Positions 23,217 to 35,396 of a DNA stretch of 64,000 nt are shown here, piece after piece. The translations under genes were made by a program, and so were the position numbers. This DNA is from Sialis fuliginosa (taxonomy: Eukaryota; Arthropoda; Insecta; Megaloptera; Sialidae): assembly GCA_961205875.1 (NCBI GenBank), contig OY540812.1:30451098-30515097 (forward strand), given 5' to 3'. Every line of letters begins with the position of its first letter. Position 1 is the stretch's first letter. Under the pieces are notes generated by a model. It was given only the letters and a program-made list of their open reading frames with translations, made no database searches and was not told the origin of the DNA.

Positions 23217-25403
23217 TTAGAAGAACAAATTCATAAAGTTTTGATACTTTGTCCACGAACTCTTAATAGGGTTTGAAATAAGAGCCCGAAAAGTTCCCAC
23301 CTAAATTGTGGATGGAACATCCCCTTTCACGTAAAAAACTACCCCCGGAATGAAAATTATTCCAGTTTTTCCCATTTTTCATCCGAACCGCCGTTCGGAG
23401 AAAAAAATATTACAGGAATTAAAGATTCTACATCAAATTCTACGTAAAAAATGTCATGTGCATTATTCGGTTAATTCCCAGCCTACTCTCGCAATCGTTT
23501 CTCAAAGTGAAGGGTAGTTTTGGGAACGCAGCAAAAAATCGGCGTAACAATAGTTTTCAACATACATATTTCCAAAACGGCTGATTTTACGTAAAAAATG
23601 ATTATGATAAAAATTATATAACTTAATCTTCTCTATGAGATCCATGCACCACGAATTTTTTTAAAACGTTTTTCATTGATTTTTTTGCTCTTTTTCACAA
23701 ACGTACATTCCATATTTTGAGCTCTTTTCCATACAATCCATTGAGTACAGCTTTTAACAAACTTTAATTTAGTGGTTTACCCTCGTAAGTCTATTCCACT
23801 AAGTTTTTTATATTTTTATTGATTATATGTTGGCTTCTTGGATTAATTCCTCTTCGGTTGACGAATTTAGACAACCTTCTCTATGGTAGTTGAAATATGT
23901 ACATGGTTAAGCAGCGCAAACCAATTTTAATACAGCCGGATCTTTTCCAGCAACCCACTTGACAGTTCTGATTTAAAGTTTTGAAGATGTAAGGTAGACA
24001 TTGTGCCTCTGTAGTGAAAATAAATGATAAAATGTTGTTCGTTTTCATTTTAACCCCATTTTGTAGCGCCTATGATAACTGTTTGTCAAGATTTAGTTTG
24101 GTAAAATACCCAATAGAAATGTTGTTGATAAACTCCATATATCGATGAGATAAAATTATGGCATATTTCTATTGGACAACCAACTTATGAAACGAACTAA
24201 TTTTTTGCGGATTTAAATATATTTCCTTTCGTGAACCTTTCGCAATATTTTTCTTCCGAACCGTCATTCGAAGAAAAAAATACAGTAAGAATTAAAGATT
24301 CTATATAAAATTCTACGTAAAAAAAGTTTATGTTCTATTTGGTTAATCCCCAGCCTACTCTCGCAATTGAAGCTCAAAGTGAAGGGTAGTTTTGAGAACG
24401 AAGCAAAAAATCTGCATAACATCATTTTTCACCGTAAATATTTTCGTAACGGTGAACTTAACGTAAAAAATTATTATTATGAAAATTATAGAACTGAATC
24501 TCTTCTATGAGATTCATGTGCTACGATTTTTATTTCAAACGTTTTTCATTGATTTTTTGGCCTTTTTTCACAAATGTACATTGTACACTCCATTTTTTTT
24601 ACAAAATATACTACAATTTAAACAAACGATGCGTCCTTTTGAGATATTTTGAAAAAATACCGATTTTGAGGTACTACCTCCTTACCTTTCACACGATTTT
24701 GATGATTTTTAAATGGGATCATCTACTAGTCAGAACCAACAAAGAAAGTTTCATTAAAATCGGTCCAGTGATTCATGAGTTAAGCGTGCGATAAAAATTC
24801 AGGGGTCAGGCACACATACACATACGCACACACATAGACAACATATTTTACTATATTTTGATGATAATTTTTACTAAAAAATCTTCTCCATGTAAAATAA
24901 TAGAATGCACGTTTGTGAAAAATGGGCAAAAAAATCAATGAAAAACGTTTTAAAAAAATTCGTGGTACATGGATCTCATTGAGAAGATTAAGTTCTATAA
25001 TTTTTATCATAATCATTTTTTACGTAAAATCAGCCGTTTTGGAAATACGGATGTTGAAAACTCATGTTATACCAATTTTTCGCTGCGTTCCCAAACTACC
25101 CTTCATTTTGAGCAACGATTGCGAGAGTAGGCTGGGAATTAACCGAATAGTGCACATGACATTTTTTACGTAGAATTTTATGTAGAATCTTTAATTCCTG
25201 TAATATTTTTTTCTCCGAACGGCGGTTCGGATGAAAAATGGGAAAAACTGGAATAATTTTCATTCCGGGGGTAGTTTTTTACGTGAAAGGGGATGTTCCA
25301 TCCACGATTTAGGTGGGAACTTTTCGGGCTCTTATTCCCAACCTTACTGAGAGTTCGTGGACAAAGTTTCAAAACTTTATAATTTTTTTCTTCTATTTAG
25401 CGA
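23217..25403. mobile_element. Foldback element with an extra internal arm copy
   Basis: 23217-23720 and 24890-25403 are long inverted copies (start ttttgatactttgtccacga, complement ending at about 25375). A third, diverged copy in direct orientation with the left arm lies at 24225-24610 (cagcctactctcgcaat shared). The centre (24650-24850) contains a tract related to repeat A (gatttttaaatgggatcatc; cggtccagtgattcatgagt). The target duplication was not resolved. Open frames in the arms are mirror images of each other and are not genes. Confidence 0.68.
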
Positions 25404-25644
25404 ATTTTAATCTAAATACCGTGGACTCACTACTTCGCGAGCTTTAAAAAAATTTTTTTTTTTTAAGTTAGGATTTAATAATAATAAATAAATATTATAA
25501 ATAAATAATAAACAATACGGGTGACATTAAATACTGTTTGATCGAGACTTACTTGAGCATTAATTAATCACACGTTTATTAATTATATAACAGTAATTAC
25601 ATGGCTTTTTTTAGTTTAATAAAAATTCAGATGATATCGTAATA
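25404..25644. other. AT-rich spacer
   Basis: Contains A/T-rich microsatellite-like sequence (aataataaataaatattata). Nothing else seen. Confidence 0.35.
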
Positions 25645-26503
25645 CAGTGCAACCTCGATATAACAAAACTGAAGGGAAGTAGAAAATATTCGTTATACCA
25701 AGTAATAATAAAGTTAGTTAGGTTGGTCTACAATTCGTTATAACAAGGTAAGAAAACTTGTTTATTAACCTCAACATTACGTAGGTACTCATCTGCTTAC
25801 CCTGTTATAGCGAACGATTTCCACTAATAAAAAAAAACACATTTTAAAGAAAAAACTTTATTTTTTATTTAAAAACAGTTTACAGTTTTCTGTCACAAAA
25901 TAATCAAAATGAAATGCAATGAAATCCGTAAAAAAATAAGTAGGTAGGCAGTTTAATTTCAATGGGCAATATTCGCATAAACAAAAGAAATCACAATCAA
26001 TTGATAACATTTGCATAAACATGAAAAATCAACAATGTGGTTATGGTATTTAACGTGTCTGAACTAGGGTGACCAGGTCTCCGAGTTTGAACAATCCGGG
26101 TTCCGGGTTTTGTTATAAAATCTCCGGGTTTTGTAATAATACAACTAAATTAATATAATCATATAAATACATAAGTAGTGTTGGACAGCCTACTAGTAAA
26201 AATAAAATCTAAAAACCTGATTTTTTAGTCATCAAATTGAAATTCAATTCTTAATTTTTTTTGTAAATGAATATACCTACTAAAAAAAAAAAGGCGAGCA
26301 CTTTTTTTCCCTTCACATGGTTTCCATCATTTGAAATCTGGTCACCCTAGTATGAACCTGTCGAAAAATTCGTTATAAAGAGGTTGTTGACAAGTGTATT
26401 CGTAATATAAAGGTATATTTTACATTAGTTCGAGGGGATTTCGAAAAATTTATTAAATCGAGGAAATCGTTATATTGAGGCTCCTTATATTAAGGTCACA
26501 CTG
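25645..26503. mobile_element. pogo/Tigger-like element, non-autonomous
   Basis: Termini CAGTGCAACCTCGATATAAC and an imperfect complement ending GGTCACACTG, flanked by TA (25643-25644, 26504-26505). Repeated cgttata / tataacg words near both ends fit the CAGTcaaacCTCGATATAACG type of Tigger/pogo terminus. No transposase. A second small MITE is nested at 26065-26350. Confidence 0.8.
26065..26350. mobile_element. Small MITE with CTAGGGTGACCAG termini
   Basis: Ends CTAGGGTGACCAG and CTGGTCACCCTAG, with tgaa on both outer sides (tgaa/ctag ... tagta/tgaa). Interior ctccgggttttgttataaaa is echoed at 36215-36345 and 35093-35160, which look like diverged copies. Confidence 0.65.
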
Positions 26504-26505
26504 TA

Positions 26506-26801
26506 TATTAAAACGTTGGTGCGTAAGTATGTGATCTCATCAGGCCTATGTCTCTGGACGTATCGAAGCTATATTCACACTATATGTTCGTTTGGTGCTC
26601 CGTTAGCTTCAGTTTTTTTGCACCCGGTAGGTGGCACTGGAGTCGAAATAATTATGAAAATGTGTATTTATGGTCTGGTTTCTAAACAAATTATTTTTTC
26701 GGTAGAACTACGTTTGCCGAGTCAGCTAAAACAACAATTACAACCCTTCATACGTGACAGGAGGTAAAATATTAACTTCTGTGCGAACCCGGGTTTGCTA
26801 G
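26506..26801 (+). mobile_element. Helitron 3'-end fragment
   Basis: 26782-26801 reads GCGAACCCGGGTTTGCTAG, a hairpin running directly into CTAG (26798-26801) and followed by T. Upstream gtgacaggaggtaaaatatt is the complement-type word also seen in the Helitron at 16500. The 83-codon frame at 26516-26767 has no domain. Confidence 0.55.
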
Positions 26802-26815
26802 TATGATATAAAAAC

Positions 26816-27739
26816 ATCTGCGAAGTAAATGCACAGTGCTTCCTCGTGCTAAATTCACTAAAGGTAGTTAATTATTGAACAATTTAAATAAAAACCAATA
26901 ATGTTGAGATAAATTGCCTGGAATTGGTTAACCATTTAATTTTTATACAATTTTACTAAAAAAAACATCTGCCAAGTAAATGCACAGTGCTTCCTCGTGC
27001 TAAATTCACCAAAGGTAGTTAATTATTCAACAATTTAAATAAAAACCGATAATGTTGAGATAAATTGCCTGGAATTGGTTAACCATTTAATTTTTATACA
27101 GTTTTACTAAAAAATATTAGTTCGAAATTTTTCTCAAGACACATCTGATTATTTTTTCGTATATTTTTAATTTTTTGACCAATGTCAAAATGACATATAA
27201 AACGTCAAAATGACATTTAAAACGTCAAAATGACATTTTATATATCCAAGCAAATATCAATTTAGAAAAATAAAACACGAATTTTTAAAATAAATTGAGA
27301 TAAATCTTTGTAAGAGAATATTTTACAACAAACGTTGTAGACCCATACTATAGGAAATTTAATGCTCTACAAAAAATATTCTATAAAATTTTCACGTAAC
27401 ATTTGTCGTTCTTGAGATATCTAGAAAAAATAAATATTTTGGGGTGTCACCCATCCCCCTTACACACGATTTTGATGATTTTGAAATGGGACCGTCCTCA
27501 AGCCAGACCCAACCATCCGACCAAGTTTCAATAATATCGGTTCAGTGGTTCATGAGTTATGCGTGTGACAAGGATTCAAGGGACAGACGGACGGACAGAC
27601 AGACAGACACGGAACGAAAAGTGTTTGCCTTGACGTGGAACGGTTAAATCAATTTAAAATTTTGAAATCGAAGAACATTTTTTTTGTCTCAATCTGAAAC
27701 GATCACATAGCTTCTCGTATCTTCGATATTGCGAGGAAG
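26816..27739 (-). repeat. Repeat A copy 3 with a duplicated end
   Basis: Inverse orientation: 26966-27739 is near full length and 26816-26957 is a second copy of its end (catctgccaagtaaatgcac appears twice). It ends at ttcgatattgcgaggaag. The duplication could reflect tandem integration or template slippage. Confidence 0.72.
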
Positions 27740-29562
27740 TAAAATGGAACTAAGCTTACTTTGTAATGTGAGCGTGATATTATAGACAGACCGCTAATGG
27801 TCTGATACTAGACTTACAATTAGCTTAACTGTCGGTAAGTGCAGAAATAACAGTTTCCATCTTCTAACACACTGAAACCACTAAATTCGCGATTACTCCG
27901 CGTTCATGATTACTCCACTCTACCTTACCAAAATTACAGACCTTTGAAAATTTTCCATTTATTTTAATCCTTTAATCATTTTAAATAAAATGTATTACTA
28001 TAAAATTAAATTAATTTTATTCCGCTAGTAAATGCTTAAAGCAATCTGTATGTTTAATTTTGTGCGGTGTGTATTCGACAAATAACACACTGAAGTCTGT
28101 TGATTACAATCTAGCATTCGTTATATTCGATTACCGTTATTGACGAAGATGAAAGTGAAAATTATAGCGGATTGAATGAAAATTACATTATTTATATAAA
28201 ATAACTTTTTCGGTAAGTGCTGCTGGTTTTATTTATTCAAATATTGTTATTTACTTTGAAGTATTAGATAAAATAAATAATAAAATACCTATAGATACAG
28301 GACCAGACATTTCTGAAACTATTGATAATATCAAAAAAGTTTAAATTAGAAATATCTCTGTTTTTTTAATAGAAGAGGAAGGTGACATCCGAAATTATAT
28401 ATTATATTCATTCGCTTCGCGCGTTCGGAATACAACTTTTTTTTAGAAGATGAAATTTGGTATATGGACGTAGATTGATGACCTAAAAACAGAAATGATG
28501 TGATTTAAAAAAATAAGGTTTTTGGACTCCCATTTGATAGACTGAAAAATATATTCAATTTTTTTTTTCACTTATCCCATATATTTACGTTAAAAGTCGT
28601 TATCAGAACGTCCCCTCCTTCCTTTATATTCTAAACGATCGATTCGAAAAATCTGAAAAAATTCCAGAATGTACATTATTATTATTATTATTTGACAAAA
28701 TAGTTACAGCCATTTAAAGATTTTCCGAATTTTCAGATTTTTAGGTATACCGCCTAAACCACATACAATTATTAATATTTTTTGATGTAGTAATATTCAA
28801 CCTTTCCTTACAAATAATAATTCATCCCATTTAACCGAATCTGTATCTCTTATCGTTTAGGAAATCCCTATGAATTTCACGCTTATCTTGGACATCCTGT
28901 ATATAATATATAAGTTAACAAACAAAACAAACAAACAATCAAACATATAGGTAAGACACATAACCTGTTATTTACATGAAAATTTTTATAAATAAGCCTC
29001 CTCGAACAAAATTCTGGCTACGTGCCTGGAACTAGCGCTACTAGGCGAGCGGATTATCCAGTCTAGCTCGCTTAGAAATGACAGTAACCGATCAATCGAC
29101 GTTCGAGTGGCTAAAAATGATTTTATTAAATTATTTATATTTTTCTGAGAAAAAACCTCTATATACATAATATTTTTTTATGCGGTCCTTCAATAGGTAC
29201 ACACATTTTTTGTTTAATAAATCTAAATCTGCATTAAAAAATCTGAAAAAATTATGTAAGCTTCATTGGATTAAAATGAACATTTTTTGTCTCATAAACT
29301 TTTTTTTAAATCAATAGTTTTGAAGATAAAAAATATTTTAACTTTAAAATAGCGAAAAATTCGTATATTTGTGATTTTTTTTCTCGGAAACTAATTGTTC
29401 AATCAGAATAAATCAAAAACATAAAGAGTCAGCCAACTTTAAACTATAACTAGATTTTTTTTCATTTTGATTATTACTGTAATTAAATGTAAAAACTTCA
29501 TTAGAGCCGAACTCACTCTTTCACCTTAAATTGATATCATGGCTGGCTACAACATTCATTTA
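27740..29562. other. AT-rich region with degraded repeat B-type sequence, no gene
   Basis: 28400-28740 has words shared with repeat B (aatttggtatatggacgtag; ctgaaaaaattccagaatg). 28920-28950 has a short (AAAC/AAAT) tract. The 60-codon frame at 28986-29168 (-) is not recognised. Confidence 0.35.
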
Positions 29563-29886
29563 ATAATTGAAATATTTAAATACTGGGATGAAAGCTTCAA
29601 TAAAAACACTTTAGAATATTTTTATTGCACATTTATTTGTCACAATTATTTTCTTTATTATTACACTTATCAGAACATCTACAAACTGAACAACATTTTA
29701 AATCTAAATCCAAACAAGAGCATGTTTTAGCTGTACAAGGAAATTTTCCGCAACAAGAACAAAAATATTTTTTGTAGATGAGTGTAATAATAAAGAAAAT
29801 AATTGTAACAAATAAATGTGCAATAAAAATATTCTAAAGTGTTTTTATTGAAGCTTTCATCCCAGTATTTAAATATTTCAATTATA
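29563..29886 (-). pseudogene. Cys-rich transposon-protein C-terminus inside an inverted repeat
   Basis: The minus strand from about 29775 to 29633 reads IYKKYFCSCCGKFPC, then TAKTCSCLDLDLKCC, then SVCRCSDKCNNKENNCDK and TAA (TTA at 29633-29635). The CxC-x(n)-CxC-...-CxCxxxCxN spacing resembles the CXC-like cysteine clusters that end many insect transposon-encoded proteins; this is pattern recognition only. The Cys segment lies largely in the loop of an inverted repeat (arms about 29563-29684 and 29771-29886), so the 3' end and flank were duplicated in inverse orientation. No upstream exons seen. Confidence 0.5.
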
Positions 29887-30489
29887 ATTGTCAGAAAAAT
29901 TTCAATGCCGTAGGATCTAAAATGATTTTTTAAATTTTAGTATACTTTGGCTAGTTAAGAAAATCTCCCAACTTCAGTTTGGTTTTAAAATTTTTGTTTT
30001 ATAGTATAGTTTTATGTATGTATTAAATTTTGAAATCATTTTAATTAATCGTTTAGTAATTACTGTTCATTAAGCAGAGATATTGGTTTATAGGTTTCCG
30101 TAGAAAACTAGGAAACTTTATAGTTTCGCCATGTCCGTCCTCAAAAAATTTAAGCCGATTAAGATGAAATTTGGTATACGGACGAAGACTGATAACACAA
30201 AAACAGAAATGATAAGATTTTTGAAAACAATTTTTTTGGACCCCCTTTCCACAAACAAAAATTAATCAGATTCCGTTAAAAGTCCTAAAATTTTTATTTT
30301 GAATGGATTTCTTCAGGAAATCAGTATTAACTGAAAAGAATAAAAACCTTTCTGCGTTAGCAATATTTCTTTTGTATAATATACAAAAAGAAAATTTTAA
30401 CATATTTAATATTTTTCACTTATAAGAGAAAAATATTAAATATGTAAAAAATATTTTTTTATGTACCTATGTTTTTTTTTATTCTGTAT
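29887..30489. repeat. Repeat B fragment and AT-rich sequence
   Basis: 30095-30260 matches the left end of repeat B at 37599 (ggtttccgtagaaaactagg, then ccgattaagatgaaatttgg). The remainder is unassigned, with a small inverted repeat around 30395-30455 (aaatattaaatatg). Confidence 0.5.
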
Positions 30490-30975
30490 TAGGTCCCCCA
30501 TACACGATCAATAATATTGTTCAATATTACGGATTGACCAATATTATTGACCGTTTAGGGATCGTATTGAAGATTGCACAATGATTTTAGTAAAGTAAAA
30601 GCAAGCTTAAATTTTATTGCTTTTTTTTTATTGCGTCGTCTGTAGGTCTTATTGCGCAATATTTTTTAGTCTAGTGTTCGGAGCGGTCTCGTACACACGC
30701 AAACTAACGTAGTTAGGTCCTTTAAAAGATGTTCGTGAGGGTACACAGGCCTTTTTCAATCATTCTTTAACCAATTTCAGTTTTTTTTTTCATTTTGACA
30801 GTAAAATCAACAGCACAGCTGCAGCCAAATTTTGATCATCATACATGTTACTCCCACGAAAATATTGACGTAAATAGTTCGAGATTCAATATAACGTGTA
30901 GGTGCAAGGTATGTTTCAAAAAAAATTGTTCAATAATAATATTGTACAATTATATTGTAGGTGTATGGGGCGCCC
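30490..30975. mobile_element. PIF-type MITE candidate
   Basis: Left end GGTCCCCCATACACGATCAA after TTA. Right end gttcaataataatattgtac then gtgtatggggcgcc. Ends are imperfect inverted copies and both carry ttcaata(atatt) words. The right-hand TTA is not clear. Confidence 0.45.
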
Positions 30976-31226
30976 CATATATAGTAAAAAATATCAAATA
31001 AACATTTGCATATTTAAATTCAGTTTTTCGACATTTTTATTTATTTTTGAGGTTATGATGCATTTCAAAAGTAACGTTACCTATGCAGGTCTATAGTCTT
31101 TTAACATATAAGTATTTTAATAATTTTTTTTATTTTCCTACGACCTATAGAACCGGAAATATTTCAAAAACAGTGTGGCGATACACTTGAAATGTATCAA
31201 AAATTTTTGATTTTCAACTAATCTTG

Positions 31227-31979
31227 CACTGAAAGAAAAAAAAATATGGTACCAACTTCGCCGCGAGATTGGCCGTTTTGTAACTGCTTCAACTGAATTT
31301 CAGTTGTTTCAACAATACGATGGTTGAAACAAGGTTTTATGTTTTTTTCAGCCAAAGATAGAGCGGTATTATTATAAAAAAATATGGATTTAAAATAAAA
31401 TCAGTATAACTGAGCGAATTATGTGAGAAATTACTATAAAAATATATTAATTCGAGTCAACATCCAAAAAAATTTTAAAAGAACTGAAGGTAAAATTCAG
31501 ATAAGTTCGTCTTTATGGTTAAGTCAAATAAAAAATAAAATGTCAAATTCTTCATCGTCTTCCTCTAAGTTATCTGTGCGGCTGCCGTAATTTCTCTGTA
31601 AGTTGTGTTAGTCGAGTCATGTTATTGTGCCAATCCCATGGACGGTGTTCCTATGAATGTATATTATTTGGACACAAACGAGTACCTTATGACTCTAGTC
31701 ATATAATCACATGTGTTTGTAATAAAACTAAAACTTTAATATATTAATTTAAGTATATATTTCTCTTAATAGACTACAAATTTTTTGTATGGATATCGTA
31801 AAAATTTGCTACAAAATACATATTGTCAACTCAACTTCACGGCGGGATTGACCGAACATATTTCTCTAAACTCGCCCAGTAGTTGACTCATTCTTGTAGC
31901 GAGCTTCGCCGCATTTAAACTCGCGGCGGGATTGAGTCAACTTCGTTTACATTGATACTATGAATTATTTTTTTCAGTG
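31227..31979. mobile_element. Terminal-inverted-repeat element, class unassigned
   Basis: Ends CACTGAAAGAAAAAAAAATA and complement (tatttttttcagtg allowing gaps). Subterminal GC-rich repeats cttcgccgcgagattg (31257) and ctcgcggcgggattgag (31920) are inverted, with a second inner pair near 31840-31910. No coding region. Confidence 0.6.
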
Positions 31980-33032
31980 TGGAACATATAAAGAGAAAAT
32001 TCAAAAATATCCAACTTCCCGAATACATCATTTCAAAATGCTATTTTGTTCACATTATTAATCACTTTTTATGTCTCTATTCCCTCTACTATAAGTATAA
32101 CTTCAAAAATAAAAATTCGACGCGGATGAAGTCGCAGGTAAAAGACAGTAATAAATAAATAAGTTTTAAACTGACTCCATTTTCGTGAAATCGAGTAGGT
32201 ACATATTTTATGAAGGTAGTTTTCTTTTGCCGAAGTTCTGTCACGTGAATGGTATTAAAAGTTAATAGTACTTGTAAAACATTAATATTATCCTATATTT
32301 ATCCCGACTGCGCATCGCCCGCCGTTTTAGTTCCTTTATATTTCCTATACATTTTCATTGGAGCTTCAGTCTACTTCGACACGTCAAACATTACAGTATC
32401 ATATTTATCTCGAGTACATAATCGAGATAACCAACGTTATATATATATATATTTTTGCAAAAGTATGATAGCTATGCTATTAAATATTATTAAATTATTA
32501 TAAAATATGGTACCTAAATTCATGTTTATAAATAAAATAAGTGAACTTTTCAATAATTGTTTGTGGTTTTAAATTATAGTGTTGTGAATTAAAATGTTTG
32601 TTTGTTTTATTTTAGTACCTATAGAAACTTTTTTAATATAATATATTTTTTTAATTAATATATCCAAAGTAAGATTTGTGTTGTTTTTAAAATAAAATAA
32701 CTTTTTAAAAGTTATGGATGTTTGAGGTATTATGGGGTTTTTCGATCACTTTTCAAATTTAAAGGACTGTAAACACCCCGTGAATGAAATTATTCTTAAC
32801 TCTGCGGTTGTGACGTTAAGTGTGACATAGTCATTTCTTTTATTTTTTAAATAATTTAGTGGTGGAGGGTGCTAGATTCGTGTTCTTCTCAGTAGTTGTT
32901 TAGTTTTATGGTTATTTTTTGTGATATTTTGTTTGTTTAGTATTTATATAAAATATTGTTGGAAAAGTCTGCCATAATATTTGTATTTTTGTATATTAAA
33001 AGTTTTAATTAATTTTAAAATAGATATACATA
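31980..33032. other. AT-rich sequence, no gene seen
   Basis: An 84-codon frame at 32249-32503 (+) includes hydrophobic stretches but no family features. 32440-32452 is a TA dinucleotide run. Confidence 0.35.
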
Positions 33033-33417
33033 CAGTGTATTCCAAGATGGTTAAGCCATAGGAAATTTAACATAGGGACAATTAGAAGTGTTGTAGTAAC
33101 CTTTGATCAAAAACGATATGTGATTGGTGCATTTTGAAATGCCGCCTCGAAACTAACTGATAAATTTTAAATTAATCAACAGTATTTTGTTCTCAACTTT
33201 AATTTCATTAATTTAAGCATCCTAGTTAAAATTATAATAATATTTTTTGACAGATATAAATTTGAAAACAAAATACTGATTACTATTTTATTAAATTTTG
33301 TGGCGACATATCAAAATGCACCAATCATCATCGTTAAATTTGACCAAAGGTTACTACAACATTTCTAATTGCTCCCATGTTAAATTTCCTATGGCTTAAT
33401 CATCTTGGAATACACTG
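33033..33417. mobile_element. TA-flanked MITE
   Basis: Termini CAGTGTATTCCAAGATGGTT and near-complement, flanked by TA (33031-33032, 33418-33419). Arms include ccataggaaatttaacat and complement. A related internal fragment lies at 48575-48760 (attagaagtgttgtagtaac). Confidence 0.8.
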
Positions 33418-34196
33418 TATATCTCGATATCGAGACCGAGATAAGATTGGTTTAAATTCGGACAAGACAAGACCGATTTGATATCAGCTTTATCCACGTC
33501 TAGTCGAGAGTCTCGGAGTTTCAAAAATTATTAAATATTTAATGTCTGTTATTAATCCTATCAATAATAACAGTAAAAAAAATATATTTCGTTATATTTT
33601 AAAATTTCTTTGTTTATTACATAAGTATAAATGGAAAAACTATTTAAAAAAAAAAATTAACTCAATCTCGGTCACGTGTACGCGACGAGACGAGTTCAAT
33701 TTTCACGAGACTAGACTTAGATAACTCTTAGCTCGAGTAATGGTTTAAATTTGTCATGTGTTAGTAATATATCGACGTATAATTAATCATCATTTAATTA
33801 ATTTTATATTAACTACGTTTCACAAAATTAGTTTGATCTATACTACCTATATCTACACAGTTCATTTAAGATAATTTGAAGTAGATACATGTGTATTAAT
33901 TAAGTCAGTAGCTACGTTAGTGTGAAGCAAGGGGGTTGTTAAAAGATGCAAAAATTTCATTAAGTTTATTTTTTTAAACTTAAAAACTTTATTAAAAAAA
34001 AGTTATGTTTTTTTAGAGCGAAATTCGTTATCAATCTACATTCACATTAAAATTTTTTGTATTTTATGGAATTTTTAGCGATTAAATGATATTTGTACAG
34101 CAAAAAAAATATATTTAATTGTTTTTAGTTATAAACAATAACGGCGTACTCGGGACCGGACCCTCGCCATTAAGTAAAAAAAGCCGGTAAGTGAAT
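33418..34196. other. AT-rich sequence with cgagac-type repeat, no gene
   Basis: 33425-33725 holds scattered cgagac / gtctcg words related to 2630-2700. The rest is unassigned. Confidence 0.35.
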
Positions 34197-34199
34197 TAA

Positions 34200-35035
34200 A
34201 GCCCGTTTGCACCGTATTAATCTTAAGTCAGGCTTAGCTAAGTCTGGATTAAATCTGAGCAAAGCTTAAGTTTTGTTTCGTTTACACCGTCTCCCAAGCC
34301 ATCATGCTTAGCTATAAAACCGTTAAACATGACAACACTGTAAAAATCTAGTAACTTTTTATATCTTACGTTTGTGTACTTACATCAAGAGGCTGATTTT
34401 TCAAAAACGCATCTGTCAAACACATATTTTAGTCACAGAACAATTTTAGTCGAAATTCAAAACAGAGGAACATAATTTCAAAAGAGAAATGTATTTACTA
34501 GACATAAGATATAAAAAAAGAAACATTAAAAAAATGAAATAATAATTTAAAGTATTTTTATTTATTTATACATATAATAGTCATCAAACGAAACCATAAA
34601 TAAAAATTATATTCATCCATATCATTAAAATAATTTGAACGGGTATAATTCAGTCTTGGAAAGCCAAACTCAATAATGTCTATAATATCTAAATCGTCCT
34701 CAAAAATATCGTGCATTTAAATATCCATGATTGAATTCAACACAAAACAAATAATACTTAACACAAAGAAACAGAACTATGTGACAGACGTTTATAGGTT
34801 ATGCAGTAATGTCCAGGTTATGTACAAAGTAGTATGTCGTTTGTCGATGTAATGACCATGCGCGAACACTCGATTTCTATTGGTTCCTTACTTTAAGTTT
34901 GACTTTAGACCTCGCTAGCAAGGACTTAGATTTAAGATAGACTTAAGAAATTGTGGAGAACGGTGCAACAAAAATCGTTGTCTTAAGATTGACTTAAGTT
35001 TAAGCCAGACTTAACTAGTACGGTGCAAACGGGCA
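34200..35035. mobile_element. PIF/Harbinger-type MITE with TAA target
   Basis: Ends GCCCGTTTGCACCGTA and exact complement; TAA flanks both sides (34197-34199, 35036-35038). Subterminal cttaagtc words in both orientations are abundant (34210-34275, 34910-35010). No transposase. Confidence 0.78.
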
Positions 35036-35160
35036 TAAGGGTTTTTTGTGCCTCGAGAGTACCTGCAAGTAAAACTACGTACTATGTATGGTTAGGGTGA
35101 CTAGTTTTTAGTTTTTGTAAACCCTGACATGTAAATGAAGACCCTTTTTTTATTACTGGA

Positions 35161-35396
35161 AAAACGGAGAAACTGTGGTTTCTAGTCACTTAAACTAAAA
35201 TATACACCTTAACCACAATAAAACAATGTCACTCGACACGTGTTTCGACTTCGCAAGAAGTCCTCATCAGGAGCCTAACAGTTCCAGACTGTCATCAGGA
35301 GTCTAACAGTCTGGAACTGTTAGGCTCCTGATGAGGACTTCTTGTGAAGTCGAAACACGTGTCGAGTGACATTGTTTTATTGTGGTTAAGGTGTAC
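35161..35396. ncRNA. Head-to-head pair of hammerhead-ribozyme-like motifs, copies 2 and 3
   Basis: Minus-strand motif 35228-35279 and plus-strand motif 35319-35370. Each has, 5' to 3': GTTA GG CTC, core CTGATGA, an extra G, stem II GACTTC-TTGT or TTGC-GAAGTC, GAAA, ACACGTGT, cleavage context GTC, then GAGTGAC that can pair with the first strand (three Watson-Crick pairs next to the core, bulge GG, then GTTA with TGAC). Stem II loops differ (TTGT and TTGC) while the stem is kept. Between them lies another partial core (complement of tgtcatcaggagtctaacag). The flanks form a long inverted repeat shared with 12723-12873, including ggaaaaacggagaaactgtg. A Penelope-like origin is inference. Confidence 0.58.
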
